Shown here: positions 1 to 7,636 of the stretch, in pieces
Position numbering within the stretch: the stretch's first letter is position 1
How the letters are laid out: each line of letters begins with the position of its first letter
Source: Myxococcales bacterium
Lineage (GTDB): Bacteria; Myxococcota_A; Bradymonadia; Bradymonadales; Bradymonadaceae
Assembly (NCBI GenBank): GCA_026988815.1
Contig: JALSKP010000808.1
Span: 1-33,204, forward strand
DNA: 33,204 nt
Reading direction: 5' to 3'
Notes under the pieces: generated by a model
What the model saw: only the letters and a program-made list of their open reading frames with translations
Database searches by the model: none
Told to the model about the DNA's origin: nothing
Program-made: the position numbers and the translations under genes

Positions 1-137
1 TAACGATGACCGCGTTCATGCTATTCCTGCCAGCAGGTGTCAATCTTTATTACTTCCTCAGCTTGCTGATCGGAGTGATTCAACAATATTTAATTAAAAA
101 AAGTTTCGCAAAAAAGAAAGAAACGAAAACCACTTGA
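1..137 (+). CDS. yidC: YidC membrane insertase, C-terminal end only (cut by window edge)
   Basis: Only the last 44 or so codons are present; the reading frame enters at base 3 and ends with TGA at 135-137. The peptide has the hydrophobic FLPAGVNLYYFLSLLIGVIQQ stretch (given here only in part of the last transmembrane helix) followed by a Lys-rich tail, which is the usual end of YidC/Oxa1 proteins in two-membrane bacteria (compare the family pattern F-P-A-G-L-x-L-Y). YidC inserts proteins into the inner membrane with or without SecYEG. The identification is strengthened by the next genes, jag and mnmE, which follow yidC in very many bacteria near the replication origin. The stop codon lies 9 bases before the jag start, so the genes are very probably co-transcribed. 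Confidence 0.85.
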   Translation, partial: TMTAFMLFLPAGVNLYYFLSLLIGVIQQYLIKKSFAKKKETKTT

Positions 138-146
138 GATAAAATC

Positions 147-1100
147 ATGGCAACAAAAAAAGAAGTTAAAAAGAAGACAACAACCGCAAAGAAAAAACCA
201 GCAGTAAAAAAAGCGACAGCTAAGAAAAAGCCAGTCGTTAAAAAGAAGGCGGCTGTTAAGAAAACAACAACAAAAAAAGCAACGGCAAAAAAGGCTGCAC
301 CTAAAAAGGCTGCAACAAAGAAAGCGGCGGTAAAAAAGACGGTTAAGAAAGCGACAACAAAAAAAGCGGCCGTTAAAAAAACTGCTGTTAAGAAAACCGC
401 TAAAAAACCGGCTGTTAAAAAAACGGTTGTTAAGAAAAAAACCGCAGTGAAGAAACCAGCGGTTAAAAAAACAACTGCAAAAAAAGCGACCAAGTCTGCT
501 GATAAGCCAGCAAAAAAGGGTGTAAAAAAGACAACTAAACCTGTCGTAAAAAAGAAAACGACGAAGAAAGCTGAAAGTGCTGAAAAAGACGCGCCAAAGC
601 CAAAAAGAGAAGACAAGCCTGTCGAGAAAAAGACCGAGACACCGACCCCTAAACTTCTTAAAGCAGGCGGTAAGTGGCTCGATCAAGTTTTCAAAAAAAT
701 GGAGCTCAAGGTAAAAACCAAAGGGGCTATCAAAGGCAATAATCTTTCATACGAGATTGAAGGCGAAGGTGCAGAGCAGCTCCTTTCTAAAGGGACTAGA
801 ACCGTTGATTCTATTACGACCATTATGAAATCTGCTCTTTTAGAGCGACACAGCCCTATTAGAATTGAAATCGACAAAGCGGGTCGTCGCGAAAAGCAAA
901 CCGGTCTTTTCTCAAAAATCGCCGAGCAGTTGGCCGCCTTCGCCGCTGGTGCAAACGACTCCATCACTGTTGCCGGATTTGATTCAACAGAGCGTAAAGC
1001 CATCCATCAAGTTCTCGAAGGCGACAAGCGCGTTAAGACCGACAGCGACGGCATGGGCGCTTTCCGTAAGCTTCGTCTTGAGCCTTCGCGAAGAAAGTGA
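147..1100 (+). CDS. jag: Jag (SpoIIIJ-associated) KH/R3H RNA-binding protein with long histone H1-like Lys/Ala N-terminal tail
   Basis: The protein has 317 residues. Residues 1 to about 165 are almost only Lys, Ala, Thr, Val and Pro in repeated K-K-x-A/T-x-K-K units, like the tail of histone H1 or AlgP-type proteins. Residues about 170-245 fit the Jag KH domain, with a GxxG-like loop near 215-219. Residues about 250-317 are a clear R3H domain: IAEQLA, then ERKAIH with the Arg283-x3-His287 signature, then the SDGMGAFRKLRLEP end. The usual Jag_N domain is missing and the basic tail stands in its place. Jag (KhpB) binds RNA in the cytoplasm and works in cell elongation and envelope control in the species studied. 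The basic tail may add nucleic-acid binding; that is inference. The gene lies between yidC and mnmE and its stop overlaps the mnmE GTG start. Confidence 0.85.
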   Translation: MATKKEVKKKTTTAKKKPAVKKATAKKKPVVKKKAAVKKTTTKKATAKKAAPKKAATKKAAVKKTVKKATTKKAAVKKTAVKKTAKKPAVKKTVVKKKTAVKKPAVKKTTAKKATKSADKPAKKGVKKTTKPVVKKKTTKKAESAEKDAPKPKREDKPVEKKTETPTPKLLKAGGKWLDQVFKKMELKVKTKGAIKGNNLSYEIEGEGAEQLLSKGTRTVDSITTIMKSALLERHSPIRIEIDKAGRREKQTGLFSKIAEQLAAFAAGANDSITVAGFDSTERKAIHQVLEGDKRVKTDSDGMGAFRKLRLEPSRRK

Positions 1101-2455
1101 GTTCCTTTGATACCATCGCCGCAATCGCGACGCCCGAAGGACGCGGCGGTGTGGGTATCATTCGTCTTAGCGGTCCAAAATCGTCCGCTATTTTGGACGC
1201 ATTTATCCCTCAATCTGAGGGTTTTTCTTTTTCTTCCCACACCCTAAAACTTAAAAAATTATATGATGCCAAGGGCGACTTTTTAGATGAGGCCCTTGTT
1301 GTTTTGATGAAAGGTCCAAATAGCTACACGGGTGAGGATGTTGTCGAGTTTCAATGCCACGGCGGAACACTTGTACTTCGCGCGGTTTTGGACGCCTGCT
1401 TATCGCATGGCGCACGCACGGCAAACCCGGGAGAGTTCACCCAACGCGCGTTCATGAACGGGAAACTTGATCTCACCCAAGCAGAAGCTATTTCTGATTT
1501 GATCAACGCAAGCAGTAAACGTGCTTACCAAATGGCACTTTCCCATCTCGACGGCGCCCTTGGAAAAACGATTCTTCATTGTCGTGAGAAAATCGCTGAG
1601 GCGATGATGCTCGTCGAAGCGGCGATCGACTTTAGTCACGAAGAGCACGTCTATCAGATCGAAAGAGACGAGGTCGCCAAACGCATCCACGCTGTCCTGG
1701 AAATACTCATTCCCTTAAGGGATGGGTTTGATCATGGAAGACGACGCAGAGAAGGGATTTCGGTCGCGATTCTTGGACCGCCCAACGCCGGAAAATCAAC
1801 GCTCTTTAACGCGCTTCTCGAAGAAGAACGCGCCATCGTGACGGAAATCGCGGGAACGACACGGGACTATTTGCGAGAAAGCTTACTTATCGACGGCGTT
1901 CTCATCAACATCATCGATACCGCTGGTTTGCGGGAAACCGAAGATAGAGTTGAGGCCATCGGCGTGAAAAGAAGCGTCGAAATATCTACTTCCGCCGATG
2001 TTATTTTATGGTTGGTTGACGCGTCCAACCCGACCTTTTCGTCGGTTGGAATGCAGATGCAGAGTCTACTGAAAAACGTAGCTTCGGCGGCCATCATCGT
2101 GAATAAAATTGATCTGGCTCCCGATTTTTCAATGCAATCCTCTTTTGAAATCTTAAAGACCAATCTTCTCACCCAATCTGGCTTGGAGGAAGTCAAAGCA
2201 CTCCTGAAAAAATTCTCGACCGAGCTCACCGAGGGTGAAGGTCTTCTCATCAGTCGGACTCGCCATCTAGAAGCGGTTATCGCCTCTATCCAATCTTGTG
2301 AGATGGCCAAAACCTCGGTCGAGCAAAAGGAAGATAACGAGATCGTGGCCCTTGATTTGCGAGAGGCGCTTGATGCCCTTGGGAAGATCGTCGGTCATGT
2401 AAGCGCCGATGATATCCTAAATCGGATCTTTTCTGATTTTTGTGTAGGAAAATAA
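1097..2455 (+). CDS. mnmE: tRNA modification GTPase MnmE (TrmE)
   Basis: MnmE works with MnmG to place the carboxymethylaminomethyl group on wobble uridine 34 of some tRNAs. The 452-residue length is usual. The N-terminal formyl-tetrahydrofolate-binding domain starts with DTIAAIATPEGRGGVGIIRLSG. The G domain sits in the helical domain: G1 GPPNAGKS at 227-234, G2 TEIAGTTRD around 249-257, G3 DTAG at 274-277 and G4 NKID at 336-339. The protein ends in FCVGK, which has the essential Cys of the C-x-G-K motif. The start is GTG at 1097, overlapping the jag stop (GTGA), which indicates translational coupling. No mnmG, rsmG or parAB follows; a gene on the other strand begins 7 bases after the stop. 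Confidence 0.95.
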   Translation: MSSFDTIAAIATPEGRGGVGIIRLSGPKSSAILDAFIPQSEGFSFSSHTLKLKKLYDAKGDFLDEALVVLMKGPNSYTGEDVVEFQCHGGTLVLRAVLDACLSHGARTANPGEFTQRAFMNGKLDLTQAEAISDLINASSKRAYQMALSHLDGALGKTILHCREKIAEAMMLVEAAIDFSHEEHVYQIERDEVAKRIHAVLEILIPLRDGFDHGRRRREGISVAILGPPNAGKSTLFNALLEEERAIVTEIAGTTRDYLRESLLIDGVLINIIDTAGLRETEDRVEAIGVKRSVEISTSADVILWLVDASNPTFSSVGMQMQSLLKNVASAAIIVNKIDLAPDFSMQSSFEILKTNLLTQSGLEEVKALLKKFSTELTEGEGLLISRTRHLEAVIASIQSCEMAKTSVEQKEDNEIVALDLREALDALGKIVGHVSADDILNRIFSDFCVGK

Positions 2456-2462
2456 GGTCCGG

Positions 2463-4268
2463 TTAGATGACCAATCTTACTCCACCGAGTTCTTCGATGC
2501 GGTATGGAAAACGATCTCCGGGTGATCCGATAAACATGAAATTGACCGGGATACCCCATCGCTTGGAGAGTTCTCGGATCAAGTCAGGTGTAAATTCGGC
2601 ATGTTCAACAACAAATTCAATATCGATATCAGGGTATTCCTTATCCAAAAATTCGATCTCTTGAGATAAGTTTTCCGGCTCCACCTGCCCTTCTGTTAGC
2701 GCCAAAACAATTTTGAGATTCTTTGTATGCTCATTCTTCGTGATGTAGAGCATCACTTTGTTTAGCGTCGCAATATTGTCTCCTTTTGTGAAGAAGACGA
2801 ATTCTTGAGCATTGATTTTGTCGATAATCTTGTGGATATTTTCGTCTAATTTGGTCACAAATTTCCGAATAGGATCGAAAACGCCATCAATAGCTGACAA
2901 TAGAAGCACCAGAAGAAGCGTACGATTGAGCATGATTGCAATGAAGAGAATGGACGGAATAAAATAGGTCAAAAAGACGGAGAGGTTACTCGGAAGATTG
3001 TCTTTGGGCGTCATAATGACGTTGCCAGTAAGGGCGATTAAAACAGCCGAAATCGCGATGAATAAGGAAATATATCCAGCGCGCTCAGGTCTAGGAAGTT
3101 TTGCGCGCCGTACTTTCAAAAGGATGTTACCGATTCCAAACAACGACATTACCGCTAAAAACGAAATGGTATAAACGCCAGCAAGGAGTTTCACATTCCC
3201 GTTGGTGATAAGCAGAACGGAAACAGAAAGGATAAAAAACATAATGATAATTCGGTAAGAACTACCTTTGCTGTTTTTCTTCAAAAAATACTGAGGAAGA
3301 ATGCGATCCAAGGTCATACGTTCTAGTAATCCTGAAACGCCGACAAAGCTCGTCAAAACGGCACCGCTAAGAACCAGGAACGCGTCTATGGATATCATTC
3401 CCGCGATCCACTTTCCACCTACGTGCTCTCCCATCTGTATCAACAAGGTGTTTTGGTAAGCATCGCTTTGAAGGACCGGGAGGGCAAACAAAGCCAATGC
3501 GAAGATAGCCATCAAGGGGTTGATAACACTTACGATGGTCCACATGTTGCGCAGTGTCTTCGGAAAGACGCCCTCGGCTTGTTCTTCAACAAAATTAGCC
3601 GAGCTTTCAAATCCAGAAACCCCTAGCATGGACGCCGCAAAGCCGAGGAAAATCGCATTTATGATGCTGCCGCCCTCAACGGGGAGGTGCCAATTGGCAA
3701 GGAAGGTTGAAAAGCCATCATTTGTCAGGAGATAGTATCCGATAAACCCACTAAGAATAACGAGAGATGCCAAATGGAAAACGAAAATTCCCACAGCTGC
3801 AATGGCTGACTCCGAAATTCCGCGGATGACCAGAATTGCGAACGCTGCAAGCAAACCAATCGTGGCAAGGATAATGGGGTTGATCGTGTAATTACCCACA
3901 TCGATTGGATGGACGGGGATAAGATGGTGCAAATAATGAATGGCTTCATTGGCCGAAATAACCGCCGTTGCCATATAGGAAAGCAAGGTCAAGGTCGCTG
4001 CAATGGACGCCAAAGACTTACTCGTCGTGTTGAGAAGAGCGTTATAGGCGCCACCATTGAGAGGCAATGCGCCGACGACTTCACCGTAGATACGCCGAAA
4101 AAGAAAAAGGACGAAAGCGACAATGCCTAAGGTCACCCACGCATATTGTCCGGCGAAGGCAATTGCCAGGGCGGATACGTAAAGTACGGATGAGCTAATG
4201 TCGTTTCCGCAGATGGCGGTCGCTTCCAATTCGCTAAGTTTTTTATGTTCTTGAGGTTTTTCTTGCAT
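2463..4268 (-). CDS. APC-superfamily amino-acid/cation permease with soluble C-terminal domain
   Basis: The protein has 601 residues. The first 455 or so hold about a dozen hydrophobic segments. The N-terminal region (ELEATAICGNDISSSVLY, then GGAYNALLN) is typical of amino acid-polyamine-organocation transporters, where the Gly-rich first helix helps bind substrate. The last 145 or so residues are hydrophilic and alternate short beta-like strands and helices (KIVLALTEG, DIDIEFVVEH, IPVNFMFIG), like a universal-stress or regulatory domain found on other APC proteins. The substrate cannot be read from sequence. It is convergent with mnmE (7-base gap) and divergent from gloA across about 207 bases. 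No strong ribosome site is seen before the ATG at 4268. Confidence 0.75.
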   Translation of the reverse strand: MQEKPQEHKKLSELEATAICGNDISSSVLYVSALAIAFAGQYAWVTLGIVAFVLFLFRRIYGEVVGALPLNGGAYNALLNTTSKSLASIAATLTLLSYMATAVISANEAIHYLHHLIPVHPIDVGNYTINPIILATIGLLAAFAILVIRGISESAIAAVGIFVFHLASLVILSGFIGYYLLTNDGFSTFLANWHLPVEGGSIINAIFLGFAASMLGVSGFESSANFVEEQAEGVFPKTLRNMWTIVSVINPLMAIFALALFALPVLQSDAYQNTLLIQMGEHVGGKWIAGMISIDAFLVLSGAVLTSFVGVSGLLERMTLDRILPQYFLKKNSKGSSYRIIIMFFILSVSVLLITNGNVKLLAGVYTISFLAVMSLFGIGNILLKVRRAKLPRPERAGYISLFIAISAVLIALTGNVIMTPKDNLPSNLSVFLTYFIPSILFIAIMLNRTLLLVLLLSAIDGVFDPIRKFVTKLDENIHKIIDKINAQEFVFFTKGDNIATLNKVMLYITKNEHTKNLKIVLALTEGQVEPENLSQEIEFLDKEYPDIDIEFVVEHAEFTPDLIRELSKRWGIPVNFMFIGSPGDRFPYRIEELGGVRLVI

Positions 4269-4475
4269 AATTTAATCAGTGTGCAAATTCTTTAAGGGTA
4301 TATTGCATTCTATATAAGACATCCATCCTAATGAGTCACGTATGATTATGCTAAGATTTGCGCCACTTTTCGCGTTTAGTTCGCAAAAATGCAGACAAAG
4401 AACACTTAAAAAACACCCTCCTGGCCGAGAAAATGTAGAAGTGATAATTAAAAGATTCCTTTTTTCGGAACCCAT

Positions 4476-4910
4476 ATGCGTTATCTTCATTCGATGGTGA
4501 GAGTCAAAGACTTAGACGCCTCTCTCTTTTTTTATTGCGAACTATTGGGACTTAAAGAATACCGCAGGCACGATAGTGAAGTGGGCCGCTTTACCCTTGT
4601 ATACCTAGGACCAGAAGGCTGCGAGGAACCGCCGATTGAGTTGACCTACAACTGGCCTGCTTCAGGCGATGCCAGCGAGGACTATGGGAACGCCCGAAAT
4701 TTTGGGCATCTGGCCTTTGGGGTCGATGATATTTATGCCCTTTGCGAGACCTTTCAAAAGGCCGGCGTGGTTATCAATCGGCCACCGCGCGATGGTCGAA
4801 TGGCCTTCATTCTTTCACCCGATAATATTTCCATTGAGCTCCTGCAAAATGGGGCTGCGCTTGAGATTGTCGAGCCTTGGAAGTCCATGAAAAATATAGG
4901 GAGTTGGTAA
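4476..4910 (+). CDS. gloA: Lactoylglutathione lyase (glyoxalase I)
   Basis: Glyoxalase I turns the hemithioacetal of methylglyoxal and glutathione into S-lactoylglutathione in the cytoplasm. The 144-residue protein aligns by eye with E. coli GloA along its length: MRYLHSMVRVKDLDASLFFY against [20 protein letters not shown], and the IELTYNW motif. All four metal ligands of the family are present: His5, Glu55, His78 and Glu121. The stop overlaps the next start (TAATG), so the next gene is translationally coupled. No glyoxalase II gene is seen in the window. The start ATG at 4476 fits the family; the ribosome site before it is weak (CGGA). Confidence 0.92.
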   Translation: MRYLHSMVRVKDLDASLFFYCELLGLKEYRRHDSEVGRFTLVYLGPEGCEEPPIELTYNWPASGDASEDYGNARNFGHLAFGVDDIYALCETFQKAGVVINRPPRDGRMAFILSPDNISIELLQNGAALEIVEPWKSMKNIGSW

Positions 4911-5503
4911 TGGATACTTGGACAAAAATTTCTGCTCTGGCCGAGAGTCTAGATAAAGCCTTTTCCGATCAGCGACAGGAATTGGAAGACGCTGCCGATT
5001 TTTTTGAGGCCGACATTACAGGTCTGCACTCTCTTTACCCTCGGGATTATTTAGATCTCTACGGATACCGCCTTTTTCCACCAGGACATGAACTTCTTCA
5101 ATGGATGGACAACGTTCCCGGTTGGCAAAAATCCTGGTTTCCACTGTCCTCCAATTACCATCTTTTTGTGTTCTTTTTGGATCGCAAAAGCGGTCAGGTA
5201 AAGCGCGTGTTTTTGGACAGCCAACGCGACGCCGATGGAGAATTTACGGATAGTGAAGAGGTTTATCCAGATCTTGAATCCTTTCTAAAAATCGTTTTGT
5301 CGAATTTCCGTTGGATCCAAAAATCATCCTTTTCGGTTTCCGTGGAAGGATTTTTTAAGGAAGAAGTGGCGACCCTTCTTCCTTCAATCGTCTCAAAAAT
5401 CAAAGCCGAAGGGGAGGGCGTTCAAGGGCCGCTTATTCTTCCTTTTTTCGAAGGCACGCTCGGCGAATATAACGATCTCGCGGTGATTAAACCTTTGGGT
5501 TAA
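4910..5503 (+). CDS. Conserved-looking cytoplasmic protein of unknown function, coupled to gloA
   Basis: I chose ATG 4910, which overlaps the gloA stop (TAATG), over a longer in-frame start inside gloA. The protein then has 197 residues, no signal peptide and no membrane segment. It is acidic and rich in aromatic residues: LYGYRLFPPGHELLQWMDN, PGWQKSWFPLSSNYHLFVF, then an acidic strand-loop and YPDLESFLKIVL. The pattern of a Trp-Phe-Pro segment, a short strand, then a late 'ESF-fl' helix recalls SUKH/SMI1-KNR4 proteins, but the match is weak and I would not assign it. Its place after gloA suggests co-expression, and another unknown gene follows after 39 bases. Confidence 0.7.
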   Translation: MDTWTKISALAESLDKAFSDQRQELEDAADFFEADITGLHSLYPRDYLDLYGYRLFPPGHELLQWMDNVPGWQKSWFPLSSNYHLFVFFLDRKSGQVKRVFLDSQRDADGEFTDSEEVYPDLESFLKIVLSNFRWIQKSSFSVSVEGFFKEEVATLLPSIVSKIKAEGEGVQGPLILPFFEGTLGEYNDLAVIKPLG

Positions 5504-5542
5504 ATAGGAGTTGATTTTTACGGATTTAGGAAAGAGAAAAAA

Positions 5543-6094
5543 ATGAAATACATCGAAAAATACCTCACGATTAGAACCCCAAAATATTACTCATTGCAGA
5601 TTTCGAAATTAAACGACGCACAAAAAGAAGACCTTGAAAGACTTCTCGAGAAACTCGAAAAGTCAGGTTCACGCGATCCACTCAGTTGGGCACTAAGTGA
5701 GGTCCAAGAAAACATCCCTCAATTTGCTAGGTTCTCCATGTTGAAGGGACTGGTCGAAATCGTAGACGACGTCGAGGGTAACATTGGATTGTCCGATGAC
5801 GTCGATGAGGATTATCGTGAAGATATATTTGAGATCCAAAAGAGACTCATCAAGGCGATAAGTGAAGAAGAACTCAATGCTTTTTTAAAATCCTATACCA
5901 AAGGCGTCATGTATCAGGTTGCCAATTTGATAGATGAGGGAAACGCGGGGGCGGACAACCAACCCGGTTGGGTACTTAGCGAGATAAATAATGATGGTGA
6001 TTTGACGGGGAGGTTTATCAATGGACTTCATGAATCGTTGAGCGAATTTGAGAACGAACTAGACCCCGAGCCCGATGATGGCAACGATCTATAA
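5543..6094 (+). CDS. Hypothetical acidic protein
   Basis: The protein has 183 residues and I do not recognise its family. It has no signal peptide and no membrane segment. It is mostly helical in character, with charged helices such as KEDLERLLEKLEK, a very acidic middle (VDEDYREDIFE) and an acidic Asp/Glu/Pro tail. A GWVLSEIN segment lies near residue 142. The AGGAAAGAG stretch before ATG 5543 is a good ribosome site. It lies 39 bases after the previous unknown gene and is convergent with the serpin gene, so it probably ends the gloA operon. Confidence 0.65.
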   Translation: MKYIEKYLTIRTPKYYSLQISKLNDAQKEDLERLLEKLEKSGSRDPLSWALSEVQENIPQFARFSMLKGLVEIVDDVEGNIGLSDDVDEDYREDIFEIQKRLIKAISEEELNAFLKSYTKGVMYQVANLIDEGNAGADNQPGWVLSEINNDGDLTGRFINGLHESLSEFENELDPEPDDGNDL

Positions 6095-6122
6095 ATTCAA
6101 ATGGCTCGCCAGTGAAATATTA

Positions 6123-7370
6123 TTATCGGCTGGGAAGCGCTGGCGTGGCAGCCCCTTTTAAATCTTTGATCGCGCCCATAAAAAATAAGGTGCCCTCCTC
6201 CTTGTCTTCAAGCATAAAAAAGAAGGGTTTATCAATCTTAAGGTTAAACTTTCGCTTAAACATTTCCGGTCTTAGATCCACAGAAAAAGAAAAATCATTT
6301 TGGTGAAGGATGGCGTCGACCTTGAGCGCCTCATAGGACAGGGCCGAAAAATCAGCCTTATCTGAGAACGCCTTTTTAATCCCCATCGCATGAAAAAGGG
6401 GAACAACATTGCCTTGGGTATGAACTTTAAAACCCTCCATACTCAGATTTACTTCCTTGCTTTTTAGTTGGATTTTTACGCTTCGAACGAAGGCGGCGTT
6501 TAAGGTCTTTTCTTCGAAATTCTGAAAATCCTTAGGCATAAGGATGAACAATACTTTTCCGTCTGATTCCAGTTCTATCGCGATGACACCATCGACTTTT
6601 GCATAGGCGATACGCGGTGTTTGGCGTTTCATGAATCCTTTATCGTTGGCCAATCCACGATAATTGGTGTAAGCGCCGTGATAGTAAAGGCTGCTTGAGA
6701 AGACCAATTGCGCGTGTTGAGCCAAAGTTTTGGGCGCAAGAAGGGGCTCCGTGTCTCCTATTCCACCAAAGCTATTAATCGATGCATGTGCTTTTTCGGG
6801 ATCTGAAAAAGGCGTGGCGTGAATGGATTCATGAAGAAAGTCTCCCAAAATTTTTCGTGCGCGCAATTTGAGTTGTAGCTCTTGGGGGACAAAAATATTA
6901 ATATTATCCAGAAGCGCTTTTCTTTTCGTCCAGCTGAATTTACGGCCGCCGAAGTAGGCGTAAAATGCATCCTCATCGCTGAAATCAAAGTGCATCACGT
7001 TTTCGATTTCCTTTTTGCTTTCTCCCTCGGCTCCTGCGTGCATGAGCGCCATATTCTTTGCCAAAGTGATGGGAGAGAAAATAAAATTACTTTTTTCAGA
7101 CTGCGAAAGATGCTTAAAGAAGGTCATTGAGAAGTCGAGATTTCGAGCCGTGAAGGGCGCGGATGCATCTCTACTTAAAACCGTTTTTTTAGGAAGAGGG
7201 TGATCTTTTGGAATCGTGGTGATCTCGGGCCCTGTTATTAAGGTGTTTTTCTTCTCTATGATAGGTGCCTGTGTTTTAGGTTGAGCGACAATAGCCGTTT
7301 TTTCTCGCGTTTCGTGATGGCTATCACAGGCGAGATAAAAGAGGATGCAAAAAAATATGGTAAACTTCAT
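6123..7370 (-). CDS. Serpin-fold lipoprotein with shortened, hinge-less reactive loop
   Basis: The protein has 415 residues with a lipoprotein signal: a hydrophobic start, then LFYLAC with Cys about 15. The serpin fold is clear from NFIFSPITLAKNMALMHAGA (family pattern N-x-x-x-SP-x-S-I), the DFSAL segment and the end KPFFFMLEDKEEGTLFFMG (family D-x-P-F-x-F-x-I-x-x-x-x-T-G-x-x-L-F-x-G). Inhibitory serpins need a hinge such as E-E-G-T-x-A-A-A before the cleavage site. Here residues about 355-380 between the His-containing strand and KPF are roughly ten residues shorter than usual and have no such Ala-rich hinge. The protein may therefore be a non-inhibitory serpin. It would sit on the inner or outer membrane, facing the periplasm or outside. 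Its stop is 28 bases from the convergent gene. Confidence 0.85.
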   Translation of the reverse strand: MKFTIFFCILFYLACDSHHETREKTAIVAQPKTQAPIIEKKNTLITGPEITTIPKDHPLPKKTVLSRDASAPFTARNLDFSMTFFKHLSQSEKSNFIFSPITLAKNMALMHAGAEGESKKEIENVMHFDFSDEDAFYAYFGGRKFSWTKRKALLDNINIFVPQELQLKLRARKILGDFLHESIHATPFSDPEKAHASINSFGGIGDTEPLLAPKTLAQHAQLVFSSSLYYHGAYTNYRGLANDKGFMKRQTPRIAYAKVDGVIAIELESDGKVLFILMPKDFQNFEEKTLNAAFVRSVKIQLKSKEVNLSMEGFKVHTQGNVVPLFHAMGIKKAFSDKADFSALSYEALKVDAILHQNDFSFSVDLRPEMFKRKFNLKIDKPFFFMLEDKEEGTLFFMGAIKDLKGAATPALPSR

Positions 7371-7486
7371 AAAGTCCTCGATGGGTCGGGCGTGTGTTCA
7401 CCATATACTGGATACGCGTAAAAGAAAAATCGGATTCAAAAGACCTCTTTGGGATTTTTCGTGAAGGTTTCATTCAGATTCTTCCT

Positions 7487-7586
7487 TCCATGCTCCGCGT
7501 GGGAATGGCGAGTTCGAAGAACATTCCTAGTCGTAGTATCGGAACGCGTTTCGATATAGATCACACTACGCGGAGCTTGGGAAAGG
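7487..7586. repeat. REP-like palindromic element (inverted pair) between serpin gene and mutS
   Basis: A 19-base core CATGCTCCGCGTGGGAATG at 7489-7507 recurs exactly at 16514-16532 (identity extends two bases further left in both). An inverted, degenerate copy lies at 7568-7586, where ACGCGGAGC at 7568-7576 pairs with GCTCCGCGT at 7492-7500. Two head-to-head units with about 67 bases between them look like a BIME, that is a pair of REP sequences. I recall similar CGTTCCCACGCTCCGCGTGGGAACG palindromes as widespread bacterial repeats linked to REP-associated Y1 transposases, often mis-read as ORFs with 'SHAEHG' or 'LRVGM' peptides; both peptides occur here in the spurious frames. It lies in the 266-base gap upstream of mutS. 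Confidence 0.6.
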
Positions 7587-7636
7587 TTTCTTTCCCGGAC
7601 CTTTACTTTGCCGCTAAAATATACGAAAAACCAAGC

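Noticed and set aside
80-686. Long minus-strand open frames rich in Phe, Ala and Val or in Arg, Phe and Cys opposite the jag tail
   Set aside because: They are the mirror of the AAA/AAG/GCN codon repeat on the plus strand, which has few stops in any frame. They have no ribosome site or family likeness.
7394-7636. N-terminal extension of the mutS frame
   Set aside because: The extra 81 codons cross the REP-like repeat and have no MutS likeness; ATG 7637 gives the normal start.
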